Assembly (NCBI RefSeq): GCF_008831285.2
Contig: NC_045140.1
Span: 17,792,370-17,856,369, forward strand
Length of the DNA stretch: 64,000 bases
Direction: 5' to 3'
Origin: Nymphaea colorata
Lineage: Eukaryota > Streptophyta > Magnoliopsida > Nymphaeales > Nymphaeaceae
This document shows, one piece after another, positions 35,891 to 49,700 of the stretch; within the stretch, counting starts at the first letter, position 1, and every line of letters starts with the position of its first letter. A program made the translations under genes and the position numbers. The notes beneath the pieces are model-generated. The model was not told the origin of the DNA, made no database searches, and saw only the letters and a program-made list of their open reading frames with translations.

Positions 35891-38620
35891 GGCAGCGGCA
35901 GGAGGGAGGCCTGCTTGCGATGCGAGCGTGCACCAACGGGTAAATTATTTTTTTTCGCGTTTGATAAACCGGAAAAATTTTCCGGTATTTGAATTTTTTT
36001 TCTTTTGCTACAGTGCTTTTTCATGGCCTTAAGTTTGTCGACCCAGTTTTGCCTAAGTTTTTACTTTTTCATAAATTAAAGTGTAGGAAATTGTCCTTTT
36101 TCAGGTTCATATTTTGCTCACAATCTTAAAAAATCGTCTCATATAACTTTTTTTTTTTTTAACAAAAGCCATCTTTAAAGGGGGCGACTTTTAAAGAGAT
36201 TTCTTCGACCAAGTGGTTTACTTGGAGAAACAGAAAAAAGGAAGGACTACAACAATAACAGGTGCCACTTGAAACCCTTATTTTTATGTAAAACTTATGT
36301 TTTATCTGGAGACAAAAAAGCTTTTTAACATTTTTTAGATTATAAAGAAAGATAATTCCAAAATAACAGCTTTTTTAAATAAAAAGGTAGCTTCAAAATA
36401 AATGTTCAATTGCACTCTATTATAGTTTCAAGGTGGAACTTATTGAAAGCATCCAACCAAAGTGAAATAAATGCTTACTCTATATTTTCAAACGGTACTG
36501 GATTTTTTTCATTACTACAAATAAAATCATCTTTCTTTTTGAATTATTTTTAAGAATGAGCTAAATAAAAATAAAAGAAATTTTCATAAATAGATTTTAA
36601 AATATAGCCAAGACAAAGTTTGTGCCTTTTCAGATATCCGTTAAATATTCAGTCCATTCATGTCTTATTCCTCATTAACATTTTGTTCTTTTTTAAAAAT
36701 TTTAATTAACAGTGAGTAGCTTTTTCCACCGCTTTGCTACTGGCCTTCTCCATGCCCACTATCTCCAAGGTTCATAGACCTTGCTTTGAAACCTAATACA
36801 GTTCAAAGGAAGAGTTCACTGAGACGTGACAACGGCATGCACTTATGTTTTCTTTTGGAAAACAGTGTAGTTAGGTCCACTGTTTGAGTTTTCAATTCTT
36901 GAAACAGGAACATTGTATTCTTAAAAGGTATAACTACAAAAGAGGACCTGCTAAGCATGGCCAGTCACTAATGGCAAATTAAATAAGCTATTCAATAAGC
37001 GAATCAGATGTCTAAGGGCTAGTACATTATGAGACCTAACATACAGTCAATCACAACCTACAATAGACCATCATCAACAATATGAACTATGTACGTTAGG
37101 TGACATAACGTATGCTGAATAGTTGTGGATAATGAGTTTTTAAATTTCGCATGTACAAAGTTCATGCATGTTAACATTGGTTGATAACATGTGTAACATT
37201 GGCTGATAACATTGCACATTAACTGCCCCAAAGAACACTGCGAAGATCAATAATACAAGAAGACTGCTAATTCATTGCACTAGGAGTACTCCAGATCAGC
37301 CACCATCATCCCCTCCCATTTGGCTTCTCCTGCTTTCACTGATGGTAGCATATTTCCGACCTGAATTCTGTGCATAATTAGTCTGAGCGCCTCCATTTAG
37401 CTGGAAGCGGCCTTCTTTCTTCCATTATGCCTCTAGAACCAGTTTGTGTTATTAGAGGAGACACCTGCAGCCCCTTCACTCCAGTTTCTCAATTGCAGCC
37501 ACCTTCCCAATAAGCCCAATTCTACTTCATCTCGCCCACCCCATGCTCTTAGTTAGACGTTCCAACTTATACTGATCTGTGCTACTCTCCCACCAGACTG
37601 CACCTACAATTCTGTCTCCGGTTCTCAACTAGTTAACAATTTGCACTTCTTCCTCCACCCTGGAAACCTGCTCTAAACTGTTATTACATGGCGCCCGTTG
37701 CTTTCTAAATCTCAAGTAGCTTCCTACCTCTTTCATCCACTCAGAGACCTTGGATCATATCCTGACATGTCCTCCAAATTCTTTTCCTGGTCTGCATGCT
37801 TGAAATGGAATTTCTATGCCCATGCGCCACCTGATATCTAGCCTACCACAGCTTCCATACTACAATGTGGAAGGTGGAAAACCAGCAGCTTCGCAGCCCC
37901 TTTGGCTGGAGCTTCACCAGCACCAAATCTGAAATTCTTTGTAAAGAGATTGCCATGGGACTCTACTTCCTCCAAACTCTCTCAATCTATTCCCACACGC
38001 ATTTGGCTACTTTGCATCCTATAAGGTTGTGAAAGTTGTTTCTCCTCCTCCTAATGGCAAACATAGAATCTATTGGCAAGCGGATTGCCAACCTGTTTTA
38101 ATCTATCTCGCATAGAAAGGCATTACCTGCAGGGCGATGTAGAGGAATCAACAGGCTCTCGTTGGCGCCTGTAATCCAGCGTTCCAAATCCAGGACACGA
38201 AACTAGTTGCTCATGTCAAATCCCAGGCCACACTTCCTTGGGATCTTCATATACCGAATCCCCGAAAGTATTTTCATGAAGCTTTCAGATATATAATTGG
38301 TCACAAAGCCATAAAGATTGATATTTGGACTGGGCGCTGATGACATCTACAGCATCACGTTTACTTGCATTCTGCATCCAGGCAAGAGGCCATTGCTCAA
38401 TGGAAATGGTCAAGTGCATGGGCAGTTACATCTCCAGTCTGAGTTCTAGAGCACCACCTTCAGGAAGTTAGGTCCATCCACAATGTGCCGTCCAGTACGC
38501 TGAAGCTATTTTACTTCATGAAGGGCCTACGTTCAAAGTGCCCAAGACCCAGCATCTTAAACTTCACAGAAAATTCAAGTCTACATCCCGAATTAGGATG
38601 ACCATATCAAGTGTAAGAAG

Positions 38621-40924
38621 TCACCAGTAGTCTCTGCAAGAACAAGACCCTTCCTTGAAATGATGAAATCGGTATGCATCTCTAATAACAAGCTCACGCT
38701 TCATAACCTTTGAAATCAGCTTTGAATATGTATGACAATCGTCACAGATCCTCAGATTCTTTGAGATCCTAATCTTCTCTCCTCTTCTGGTATTAAGAAT
38801 CCCAAAAGCAATAGCCAGTTTCTCACTGTGGTACATGATTATGTGTTCTTTTAGTTTCTCATCTATATTGTATGCTACAACTGCTGTATTTGGCACGTAA
38901 CCGGCATCTTTTAGTAAAAGGTCCAAGGTCGTTAGTTGCCTAAAAATCTTCTCTGCATCAGGATGTGTCCGATCTTCCACAGTGAACTTATGAATTTTGT
39001 TTTTAATCTCAATGAAACTACAGCCTGCTACCTTTTTTAATCCTTGGTCTTTCAGAGATACTCTCGTCCTCACAACATCATCCCATCTTCCTGCTGCAGC
39101 ATACATGTTTGCTAGCAACACACGATGGCCTATGCTGTATGGATTTAACAACAGAATTTGTTTTTCAACAAGCTCGCCAAGCTTGCAATTTCCATAAAGA
39201 CGGCAAGCGCCAAGCAGGCTTCCCCATACACCAGCATCTGCTGCCATCGGCATGCTCTTGATAAGTTGATAAGCTTCATCTAGTCTGCCAGCACGACCAA
39301 GGATATCAACCATGCAACCATAGTGTTTTAATGCTGGTTTAATGCCATAATCCTTCTCCATTTGACGGAAAATTTTGTATCCTTCGTTCACTAGACCAGA
39401 ATGGCTGCAAGCAGATAGCAAGGAAATAAAGGTCACTTCATTTGGCTGCAAACCATGTTGCACCATTTCTTTGAACAGTTCAAGAGCTCTTCTTCCCCCT
39501 CCATGCATTCCCTCCGCCCCTATCATTGCACTCCATGAGACCACACTTTTCTCCATCATTTCGGAGAAAATTTCTCTAGCTATTTCTATGTTACCACATT
39601 TGGCATACATATCAATAACCGCTGATTGTACCTGAGAATTTGATCCCAAACCAATCTCTGTTACATAGCCATGCAACAGTTTTGCCTTACGTGAAGCCCC
39701 CAACTGTGAACATGCTGAAAGAACACCCATCATGGTGATCTCATTGGGTCTTATTGCACCTTCCACTGCCAACATCTCATGAAATAGCTGCAAAGCTTTC
39801 TCAGGCATCAAAGCCTGCTCATAACCACCGATCATAGCACTCCAAGAGACCACATTTTTTCTCTTGATTCTGTTGAATACCGCATGAGCAAGCTCCAAAT
39901 TGCCACACTTAGAATGCATATCTACCAATGCAGTGGCAAGTGCCACATCATCCAAATAGGTTCCATTTGAGAAATTCTGCTTAACCACATAACCATGCAC
40001 ACATTTTGCCGTCTCACAGCTACCCAGATTTCCACAGCATGGTATAACTATAAGCAGAGTGATGCGGTTAGGGAACACTGTTTTGACAGACTTCATCGCC
40101 TCAAACATAGCCAAAGCCTGTTTCACTTCTCCATTCCGTGAGAAGCCTGCGATTAATGCATTCCACGAAACCACATCCTTTTCGTCGATCCGGTTAAAAA
40201 CATTCACGGCATCCTCTAGATTTCCACATTTCGAGTACATGTCTACCAGTGTAACTTTGATGTAAATGTCTCCTCCAAATCCAACTTTAATACTCAAACA
40301 ATGAACTGAAGCACCTTGGGGCAAATGATCCAACGATCTGCAAGCAGTAAGAAGGCTGGCAACTGTCACGAGGTCAGCCTGGATGCCTTCCATTTGCATC
40401 CGAGAAAACATAGCGAACGCACCAGCAAGACAACCATTATGAGAGAAGGCAGAAATAAGGGTCGTCCACGCAACCAAATCTCTTCTGGGCATTCCATCGA
40501 GCACTTCTTGCGCGTCATCCAGACGGCTGCATTTGCCATACATGTCCATCAATGCCGTCACAACAAATGTATCAGACTCAAACCCAAGCTGCGCAATGAA
40601 GCCATGGATTTGCTGTCCAATATACGGATCAGAAAGGGCAGCGCAGGCCTTGAGAAGGAGCGGCAATATGGAAGCATTAGGAAGGACGCCTTCTCTGAAC
40701 ATCTGCTGGAAAAGAGCAATGGTTTCTTGAGGTGGGGAGCCATTAATGGCACTGTTGCGGATGATGGTGTGCCATTGAAACGCATTTTTTCCTTGGTGCT
40801 TTTGATCTTTGGTACGGGAAGAAGATGGAGGGCAGTTGGCTGCCTTTGAGCTAAAAAGCCGGCAGAAAACGGCGGTTATCTTGGCAGCCTTTCCTCTCGT
40901 AACGTATGGGGACCATTTTGTCAT
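38621..40924 (-). CDS. PLS-class pentatricopeptide repeat protein with DYW domain
   Basis: Intronless, 767 aa. PLS-type PPR proteins of the DYW class bind organellar transcripts and usually direct C-to-U RNA editing; the target cannot be read from the sequence. The N-terminus (basic, Ser-rich, MTKWSPYVTRGKAAKI) suits a mitochondrial or plastid presequence. PPR motifs run from about residue 48 to 560, with repeated DMYxKCG and VVSWxxMI blocks typical of PLS triplets, followed by E motifs (about 560-640) and a full DYW domain. The deaminase-type zinc and catalytic residues are present: HSEKLA with His699 and Glu701, CDDCH with Cys727 and Cys730, the HHF and CSCRDYW C-terminus. Nothing suggests inactivation. 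PTAC2 lies 0.8 kb upstream in the same orientation. Confidence 0.97.
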   Translation of the reverse strand: MTKWSPYVTRGKAAKITAVFCRLFSSKAANCPPSSSRTKDQKHQGKNAFQWHTIIRNSAINGSPPQETIALFQQMFREGVLPNASILPLLLKACAALSDPYIGQQIHGFIAQLGFESDTFVVTALMDMYGKCSRLDDAQEVLDGMPRRDLVAWTTLISAFSHNGCLAGAFAMFSRMQMEGIQADLVTVASLLTACRSLDHLPQGASVHCLSIKVGFGGDIYIKVTLVDMYSKCGNLEDAVNVFNRIDEKDVVSWNALIAGFSRNGEVKQALAMFEAMKSVKTVFPNRITLLIVIPCCGNLGSCETAKCVHGYVVKQNFSNGTYLDDVALATALVDMHSKCGNLELAHAVFNRIKRKNVVSWSAMIGGYEQALMPEKALQLFHEMLAVEGAIRPNEITMMGVLSACSQLGASRKAKLLHGYVTEIGLGSNSQVQSAVIDMYAKCGNIEIAREIFSEMMEKSVVSWSAMIGAEGMHGGGRRALELFKEMVQHGLQPNEVTFISLLSACSHSGLVNEGYKIFRQMEKDYGIKPALKHYGCMVDILGRAGRLDEAYQLIKSMPMAADAGVWGSLLGACRLYGNCKLGELVEKQILLLNPYSIGHRVLLANMYAAAGRWDDVVRTRVSLKDQGLKKVAGCSFIEIKNKIHKFTVEDRTHPDAEKIFRQLTTLDLLLKDAGYVPNTAVVAYNIDEKLKEHIIMYHSEKLAIAFGILNTRRGEKIRISKNLRICDDCHTYSKLISKVMKRELVIRDAYRFHHFKEGSCSCRDYW

Positions 40925-41738
40925 TTTTGCAGAATTGGGGCTCCGGAAAGAACAGAATACAGGGTAAAAAAGTGATCCGGCTAAAAATCAAGCCACCCGT
41001 TTCGTGCGTCCGCGCGTATCCACCAGGTAGCCGACGCCATCATGCGCAGAGGCTTGTATCTAATTGGAGCTTCATTTGGACTTAAATTCGACTCAACTAA
41101 TTTTGATCCGGATCAGGCTTGAACCAGAATCCAGGTTGGGTCTTGAAACGTGTTAGCATTGGATCCTTGGTTCGTAGGACAAGGATTATCACTAGATGAT
41201 TCAGGCCAAACCCAAGACCTGAAGAGCAATTAACTCTGACTTAATTGTGTCTAGGTCTTGGATCTAGTCCACTGACCCCTATATGGGGGGTCAATCAGGT
41301 GATGCCATCCAATGTAAGATTATGTGCAAATACTCGTAAAATCTTATCTTTTTTGGGATTACTGTAATCAAGTTCATGAATGTTTCATTTGATAAAAGGC
41401 CATCGAAAATTCCGCACATTTCTTGTTTCCTATTGGCAAATTAAACTCTCCCTCCCTCTCCCTCTGTCTCCCTCTGTATATGAGTGAAGCATGTAATAGC
41501 CTTAGAATGCAACAACATAACCATGTATTGCCATTTGTTATATGTATCCAACCGTTGGTATTGCTATCAGAAGACCACCGATCTGTTGCACCAACAAATC
41601 ACAGAAGGCGCTCTTCAACCTTCAAGACCTACATCAATTTTCTCTCCCACTTCTACAAATATTGCATGACAAGGATGCTAAATCGGTGCGACAAAAAATC
41701 ACTGACAGTGGCAACCAGTGGTGCTCTAATATGAGCAT
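40925..41738. other. Spacer between the DYW gene start and PTAC2 3' end
   Basis: Should hold the promoter of the DYW PPR gene and the PTAC2 3' UTR, both on the minus strand. About 41060-41300 is rich in GGATC/TTGGA-type repeats resembling transposon debris, similar in style to 46980-47110. No ORF of note. Confidence 0.55.
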
Positions 41739-42477
41739 TCAAGCGGCTGCAGCCAGTAGCTCTGTTTCAGTTCTATCATCCGCATCACGTTTCTGCCGGT
41801 ACTTCAAATCATTCTTTGAATCTCTAACAATTGCTTTTGTGCCCGGACGAGGGAAATCAATGTCAATCAGTGGAATAAGGACCTTTTTCGTACTTCGGTC
41901 CTCTGGTCTTTTGGATAATGAGAGTAACTTTTTAAACTGAGACTGCTGACTGACTATGCGGCCGTTGCTCCATGGGGCAAAACTGAAGCACGATGAAGTT
42001 TGATTTCTGAGGTAGGTATACACAGCATTGGCTACAGGGAATACTCTTGAGTCGGCTGTTTTCTCCATGTCACCTCTTCTGTCATTAAAAGAGAAAAGGA
42101 ATGAAGGAGAAACAGAAAAAGCAAAATTTCATTGCCTGGTAGATCAATCACAACTCATGTTATGGAACAATAGAGGAAAATCAAACATCCGAAACTTACA
42201 CAACCACAACAGTCGCCAGTTCAGGAAGCTCCTCTGCGTTTACCATCATGTTGCATATGTCATTCGACCACACTGATACTGCAGTAAGCGAACCACCAAT
42301 AGACATCCTGACCAAGGAAACAACACCATTGAGAGACCAGTCAAAGAGAATCGAAGGCAAACCAGTCACCAAGGATTGAATTTCTAACATGTAAGTTGTA
42401 ACCAGCATGTATTTTTGTGACTGTTTTTTGTTGAACATTGACATGTGCGTGTAAAGTTTGATCTACTGATACAACCT

Positions 42478-42516
<39 letters not shown>

Positions 42517-45500
42517 AACAACCAAGTTATATTATCAAGATATCCAACTATTTTTAGGAGAGCTGATCATTTATACAACAGTAGAAACAAGGCACGAGCA
42601 AGATAATTATACTCGAAACATAAACTAAACCTGTGGACGTCCACCGACCAAAGGAGCTTGGTACAACGGAATAGCTCCGGGTATAGCCCATGCTTAATTG
42701 CCTCCTGAAGAACCCTTGCAGCCCTTGCTTTCTGACCCAACCACCACAATGCATCCAAAAGGGCATTATAAAATCTCAATCCGTAAGCACAGCCTTCACA
42801 TTTAACTTTGGCAAAGACATACTCCACCATCTGCCAATTAGATTCATCGTCATATTCCCCCTTGATCATTGTCCCAATTACTTGATGAGCATTGGACACT
42901 CTCGACGTTCGCATTTCATCTAGTACTTCATAAGCTTCGGTCCATCTACAATTTTCAGATGAAACATGCAACAGAAAATGAGACAGTTTTAAGGTTTAGT
43001 CGATCATGAAAGAATGTACATCAGTCACGTGCTATTATACTAAATGCTGTAAAAGCAAGGAGATTTCCCCTTTTTGCACTGATAATGAATAGCTAAGTTT
43101 GCATACAACCTGTTCTGCTCAATGGAACAGTTGAAATTTCTTGCAGATGTTAACGCATCAATTAACTAAGAAAAAGGAGGCTGCAACCAATAAGGAAACT
43201 GAAGCCATATCTAGCAACAAATATTCACTAAAAAAACAGCTAAAAATCTTGCCTTGGAGAAACATGTGGAACAAAATTGTGGCTGTATATGCACTTTTCA
43301 AAATATTCCTGTTCTTTATACTGTTCACAACCTTTGTTGAAACAAGTGCGACACTGACAGAAATAATGGAAGGACCTTTCGTTTGCAAATGAAAAGTTAT
43401 AACGACCACCACCATAAGGTTGTGAGCGATACTTCTAGTCACCGATGGGCATTTTCATTTCACAAACAGAAAATCGAGCATCAACTTGAGGTTGAAAAAT
43501 GACAAATGACAATCTAGAAACTTCTCATGAGAATTATATTTTTAATATATATACTTAAATAGGAGGCCTTCAGTTTTATCATGCACATGAAAAAGATACA
43601 TGCCAATTCCCAACAACAGAATTTACCTTCATATACTAGTAAAGAAACTAGTTTCAATCATATAGAAAGGATTGAAGCTAGGGTCCTCATATCTGGTCGT
43701 GATCTTCCATCACAATCAACAGGAAGCGACTTAACTCAAGACCTACATGGTGGTCTGTCTCTTTTGCCTCAGCTATTCTCTTCAATAAACTAAAAACGCT
43801 ACAAATCATTCTATTTAATCATGAGCGCTTATGTTGATTAATGACAAGTCTATTGCTTTGCATTTTACTTCTTCTTCGCTTCTTGTATGGTGTAAACACA
43901 CACTAAACTATTGTCACAGATAGACCAACTATATTGTGAAGATCAATATCTTCAAATTGTAGTGTCGGTGAAATTTTTTTATTTTCTTGTTATTCTTCTC
44001 AATCCATCTACTCTCAGCTATGTGACATGTTCATATGTGCAAGGGTGCAGCTATGTTGTATGGACACTTCTCTAAGGATGAAAAGTCCGTATCCAACACT
44101 TTTAGATATTGACAGCAGCACTTCGACTCTTCACAATGACTGACTTTTTTTTCTTTATTTGGCAAAAAAATTAGTTTCCTGCTTTCTTGTTAAATGAGAA
44201 GAGGAGAATGCATACATATGCAGATCATGGAATATGTGGACCAAGTAAATATCAAGACTACGTGCATTGATTATGAGTTGTGCAAATAAACTTGACATCT
44301 CACAATGTGCAACATGAAAAATTACATTTTTAAAAATAGAATGCTAGTTGTCATCTACCTATTTGAAAAAGTAGCTTAGGGGAAACTATGTGTGTGTACA
44401 TTTCTCATATATATGTGTGTCTGTGTGCATGTGAAAGTGTCTACCTTTTCGTGCAACACTCAATCAAGTAGCAATACTTGTGTCAGTATCCAAGTGACGA
44501 AATAGGATGGACATGGTGCAGGTGCAGAAAGCTGTCAAAAGTAGCCTGGCTATGTGCAAGGTGCAACTGTGGAAGCAGGGTCAGGTCAGAGAACTTCCGC
44601 AAAGAGAATAGTTTGTAGGGATATCATTCAACTTAGGAACAAATTAATAACAAATTTTCATCCCTCAACATAACTTTTAGATATTTGCTGTGCACTCTGA
44701 AGTCTGAACTAAATATTGATCAAAATGAGTGGGAAAAGAAAATAGTTAGTAATCCTAACCTTTCATTTTTTGCATAGACTGATACCAATTGACAATAGGA
44801 GATGACACTAGGCATAACTCCAGACTCTTTTATCGCCAGGAACTGTTCTTTGCTTTCCTCCACTAAACCTGCTGAGCAGTATACATTCAAAATAGCCTCC
44901 AGAGATCGCTCATTTGGAGTGCATCTAGCCCTCTGCATCTCCATATATGTGGTGAGAGCATTTTCATATTTCCCATTCTGTGTAAAACTCTCTATAAGAC
45001 CATTGAAGGAGTCTTCATTTCTCTGAATTTCTGACTCGTTCATATGTGAAACAATAGCTTGAGCTTCTCTGTAAAGCCCTCCCCTACCAAACATTGCTAT
45101 AAGGGAGTTGTAGGTCTCGATGGTTGGCAAACTCCCAACCTCTTGCATTGTGTTGAATGCAACAAGTGCTTCCTAATAAAATTTCCTACGAGTTAGCTCC
45201 AGCGTTTAACAAATGATACACAAGAAGGGGAAAAGAAAAATGAATAAGAAAAACTTCATTACCTCATAGAGTGCTGCCTGCCCATATGCCTCTATTACTC
45301 CATTATAAACCCCCGCACTAGGTACTATACCATTGCTTTGCATATGCAAAAGGATTTTCCTTGCGTCTTCATAAAGACCACCCTTTCCACAAGCAAAAAT
45401 TAGCCCTTCATATGTCTCCATATTTGGGTCTACCTTCTCCTCCACCATGTCGTGGAACAATGTAACAACCTCATTAAAGTAACCGCCTTCGCCAAAAACA

Positions 45501-46735
45501 TCTATCAGAATGTTATAAGTTGCAGCATCTGGCTCAGTGCTGCTAACCTTCATTTCAAGAAACAGGTCCCGAACTTCATCATACCGGCCATACCTCCCAT
45601 ACAAGTTCAACAAAATGCTATACGTCGATGCATTAGGAGCACAGCCCACCTTCTGCATCTGTCTGAAGACACCCATGGCCTCATTGATAGAACCCGATTG
45701 GGAATGTGCTTCTAACAATACGTTGTAAGAAGAAACATCAGGCAGATTTCCTGCCAACTCCATTTCCCTGAGAAGCTCGGAAACCTTCTCCAGTTTGTTC
45801 AATTTTCCAAAAGCCTCAACAAGGTAAGTATGCGTAGTTACATCCGGCACGATTCCGGCCTCATTCATAGTCCTGAAAACCATCTCAGCCTCATCTCCAA
45901 GACCTCTTCTACCACAAGCATTTAACAGGGTATTATAAGTAACAAGATCAGGCTGGATTCCCTCATGCCTCATCTGTGCAAACAATCCCAACAATCCTTC
46001 CCAATCCAGGCCTCCCCTCGCGCACGAATTGATCACTGTGTTATACGTCAACAAACTAGGGGCAATTTTTTCCCTCTTCATTCGAGCCAGCAGCTGCAGC
46101 GAAGTCTCGTACTGCCCGTTGCGACCGTAAGCATTAATCAGCGCAGTGAAAGAGAAAACACTCCAACTAACACCATGGTTGGGCATTTCTTCGAAAACTT
46201 CAGAGCACTTCTCTAGCAACCCTTCCCTCCCCAGAATTCCTATCATTATGGTATAGATGTGCTCATTCGGCTTGCACCAAATTTGCCTCTGCATGTACTT
46301 GAACAATCTAAGGGACCTTTGCCAGTCACCCCTTTGTGCGAACTCCTTAAAAACCAATGCAAAATCGTTCAACGAGAGCTTGTTTTTGAAAATATCAAGG
46401 CATCTAGCAATACTACCACGAGGGGGCAGGCTGCTGAGTTTATTTATCAAAGTCTCCACATCATAACTATATTTTCCTTTTTCAACAGTAACGGAAGGAT
46501 TGCCCAATATCACTTCCTTGGGTCTTGCTCTGGCCATGAAAGGAGAAAATAACCCACTTCTACCGTGGCTTCTGGAGGTTGAGAAACCCCATTCAGAGGG
46601 AGAGTTTTCAGATGGGTATTTCTTGTTTCTGCTAAAAGCTGGGAAAAAGGAAGACCCAAGTGAGGAATTGGGGGATAAGGAGGGTTTTATGAGTGTACCT
46701 TGAGGAATGAAGCTGTAGATGGAGGTGAGAGCCAT
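41739..46735 (-). CDS. PTAC2: PTAC2, PPR-SMR protein of the plastid transcription complex
   Basis: Product about 882 aa (Arabidopsis about 862) in five exons: 46735-45263, 45172-44760, 42945-42631, 42307-42200, 42078-41739 (TGA). PTAC2 is a component of the transcriptionally active chromosome of plastids, needed for plastid-encoded RNA polymerase activity. The Ser-rich N-terminus fits a transit peptide. Highly conserved stretches support the call: ARCLDIFKNKLSLNDFALVF, YMQRQIWCKPNEHIYTIMI, INSCARGGLDWEGLLGLF, EGGYFNEVVTLFHDMVEE and FACGKGGLYEDARKIL. About 14 or more P-type PPR repeats are followed by the SMR-like region (SVDVHRMSIGG...LATVVVV), then a variable tail with SSCFSFAPW. The exon 4/5 junction joins GT+A; the alternative acceptor at AAGAG would give a stop. 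Start chosen at the first ATG of the long exon. Confidence 0.95.
42946..44759. other. PTAC2 intron 2 (1.8 kb)
   Basis: AT-rich intron between the phase-2 donor at 44759 and the acceptor at 42946. No nested gene was recognised. An AT microsatellite lies in the next intron at about 42485-42513. Confidence 0.7.
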
Positions 46736-49700
46736 TTCTATCTCAACCTTGCGTTGACGAGAGAAGAGAAATTAACTTCTTCGAGTTCATTTGCCGATGG
46801 AAACGAGAAGAACAATGGATTCAGATGAACCAAACTGAAGAGAATGCGAAGAAAGACTGTTGTTTCAGATTGGTGCCTCTGCTAGGAGATAGATTTGGAC
46901 GTTTGAAGAAGAACTCGCTCCGCTGTGTCAGGCGCGCGGTGGATGAGAAGTGAACGTGTCGGATCGGATAATATTTGGCATTGCAGAATCCAACTTAACT
47001 GGATCCAGCTAACTAGGACTTGGATTTAGATTCATACACAAATTGGATCAGCTAATGGGAATGCGTCAACCAATTGGGATTGATCGTTTAAGTTTGTGAT
47101 CAACTGGTGCGACTAGACATGCTCGAGTCTGGCCAATTTGAGATCAGCAGAGAACAAGGAAGAAGCAACAGTTATTAAAGATGATACATGCTGTCATGGC
47201 TGACAAAAGCGCCTCATTAAACCAAAGACAACTCGTGTACTGAAAAGTAAAACAAGATAATATATACGTGCAGTTAACGAGTTTGAACAAAGCTAATGTG
47301 AATCTAATCAACCTAAACTGATTTCAACTAGTTTAACTCAACGACTTCAGCCTATCGGCCCGAACTCAAATTGTTTAATAAATGAGTTGATCGGCTCGAA
47401 TATCTCGAGCTTATACGAGTAGAGAGCTCAATCAAGCTTGTGCTACTCAAATAATTGTTTATCCCTAGTTGCATGAACCAAGAAGGAATCGCTATTTCAT
47501 GGCCACTTATTGCTAAGTCTCACTGGGCTCTCTATCCTTTACCTTATTGACCATTGCGTATGCCAACCTCAATCCCGACCTCCTTGAATTTCTATTTATG
47601 AAACCTAACCTTATACCTGTGTACCTCTCCTAAGATGTATGAGATTCACTTAACAAAGTTCATGGTAAAAAGTTTTGAATGCCCATTGCGTTAACTTTCT
47701 TATGCTGGCAAAGGAGCGCATCAAAACTCAAATTGAAGCACGATGTAAACGGCATTCTGAAGCACCAAAGCAAATCTTGTATTCTATGAAGACAAAAGGA
47801 CTGGGAGTGAGTTTTTGCTGTCTTTTGCACGGTATGATAACATACTCCTGCTTTACCAGAACCTGGCTCTTCTTTGTCAACTGCAACAGGATATATATAT
47901 ATATATATATATAACATTAGACTGAAGTTACCAAGCAATGTAATGAGGAGGACAAAATCATTAGAACTCTCACTGGATTAGGGGATGACTCGATAGGTTA
48001 AGTATACAAATCTTAATTAATAGGCATTCCCCTTCTGAGCGTTAACCGTGTTTGCTCCATCATCCGACGAGAGGAAGCTCGAACGAAGGGCCCATATGTA
48101 TCTAACACAACGTCTAAGTAAGAGAAACCACAGGAAAATCTGCTTTCATAGGTGACATCACAAAGGACATCAAGGGAGGCGCTGAACCAGGAAGCTCCAA
48201 GATGAGGGTGAGATTAAGATGCTCTAGCTGAAAAAAACCAGCGACCTAAAGGTGAACATCGGAACCTACACAACAAAACTCCCAAAGGAAAAAAAATCAG
48301 TACTCGTAAATGACGAATCAGAACATGTCTCTGCTGCTGCGACAACTCACCCACCCATGTCAATCCAGCGACAAGCAAAGATGCTAAATGCAACAGGTAA
48401 TCTCACTGCCCTCGCATCTAAAGCTGAAAATCATAAGTGGGTGGTCGATACAGGCGCCACTGACCACATCACTGATCAACCAGCACGCCCTCGACCTTGA
48501 AAGATAGCCTTAAGCAGCGGTTATAGCTGATAAGACCCTTCATTTCTGTCAGTAGAGGTGGTGCTTTTCATTTCTAAATAATTCTGAAATATCTGAAGTG
48601 CTATGCGTTCCCAAGTTTCCTGCTGACCTGTTTTCAGTAAGCAGATCTGTGAAAGATCATGATTGTATTGCCCCGTTTTGGTTTCTATGTTTTGTTTCAG
48701 AAGTATACCCCGAGAGTAACTGAATGACTGATAGTTTATACAAATCAAGAGGACTGTATTATGTGAATGGCATTGATCAAAAAAATGAAAATATTCACAA
48801 AAAGTAAATTACAGGACTTGAGATAAGTCCATCCTTTGAACCAGATTTTTGTTTCATATTACTTCTTTTGTTTTATGTGATGCTTGTGGGTTAGCTACGT
48901 GTATGTAGAAGACACCATTTCCAAATTCTGAAAGTCAAAGGTTCAGGAGTTTACGACTTAAATCACTCAAACGTTGGGGCTAGCCCCAATAGAGTCTCAG
49001 GCTGGATTTAAATATTTTCTGTCATTTATTGATAATAAATCAAAAACCACTAAGATTTACATGCTAAAAAAAGACGAAGTTGCACATGCCTTCGAAAACT
49101 TTTCATCAAATGGTTTAATTCCGTTTGGTTTCAAAATACAATCGTGATGGTTCGACAACAACAGAGAGTTTATAATGAAGCCTTAGAATATGTTGTTACA
49201 ACCCCACACCAAAATGGGGCATAGTAGACAGAAAAATAAACACTAATTAAATATTACCTGAGCCATAATGTTTCATATGAATGATCCTAAGTTGTTTTGC
49301 TCTACCGCTAACGTCGTTGCATTGTTAAATGACATGACTGATTAATTAGTCACCCAGCTTCAATCTCGATGATAAAATTTCGTTAACAAAAATTAACAAA
49401 AGAAGGTCTATATACATTTCTATTGTAGTTTTTGGCTGTAAACGTTTCTTCTCCTTCAGGAAAAATACAAGAACAAGTTGGAATTAAATGGACAACTAAA
49501 TGCGTCTTTTTGAGATATTCTAATGTAAACGAAGGGGTATAAATGCGTTGATTTTGAACAACAAACTACAGCACATAGGAAGTGGCATCATTTGAGCACG
49601 GGCCCTTTAATTTTCTCAGTCCAGCAATTATTTTCTCTCTTTGATGTAGACACTTACTCATATACATAACTGTGTGCGGCATTGTTCACACAATTATATA

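Larger units (their letters stand above)
33083..38620. other. Intergenic region upstream of RRP36 and downstream of the DYW gene
   Basis: 33250-33445 starts GGGGTCGTTTGATGGCC and has internal inverted arms around AATATATTTC, so a small MITE is possible. Short tandem duplications lie at 34391-34446 and 34555-34592. 35689-35890 is a GA-rich minisatellite inside low-complexity minus-strand open frames (35205-36024) that do not resemble a known protein. 36000-37250 is very AT-rich. About 37280-38560 has a more balanced, coding-like composition with short minus-strand frames broken by stops, possibly a decayed gene or retroelement that I cannot identify. Confidence 0.5.
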
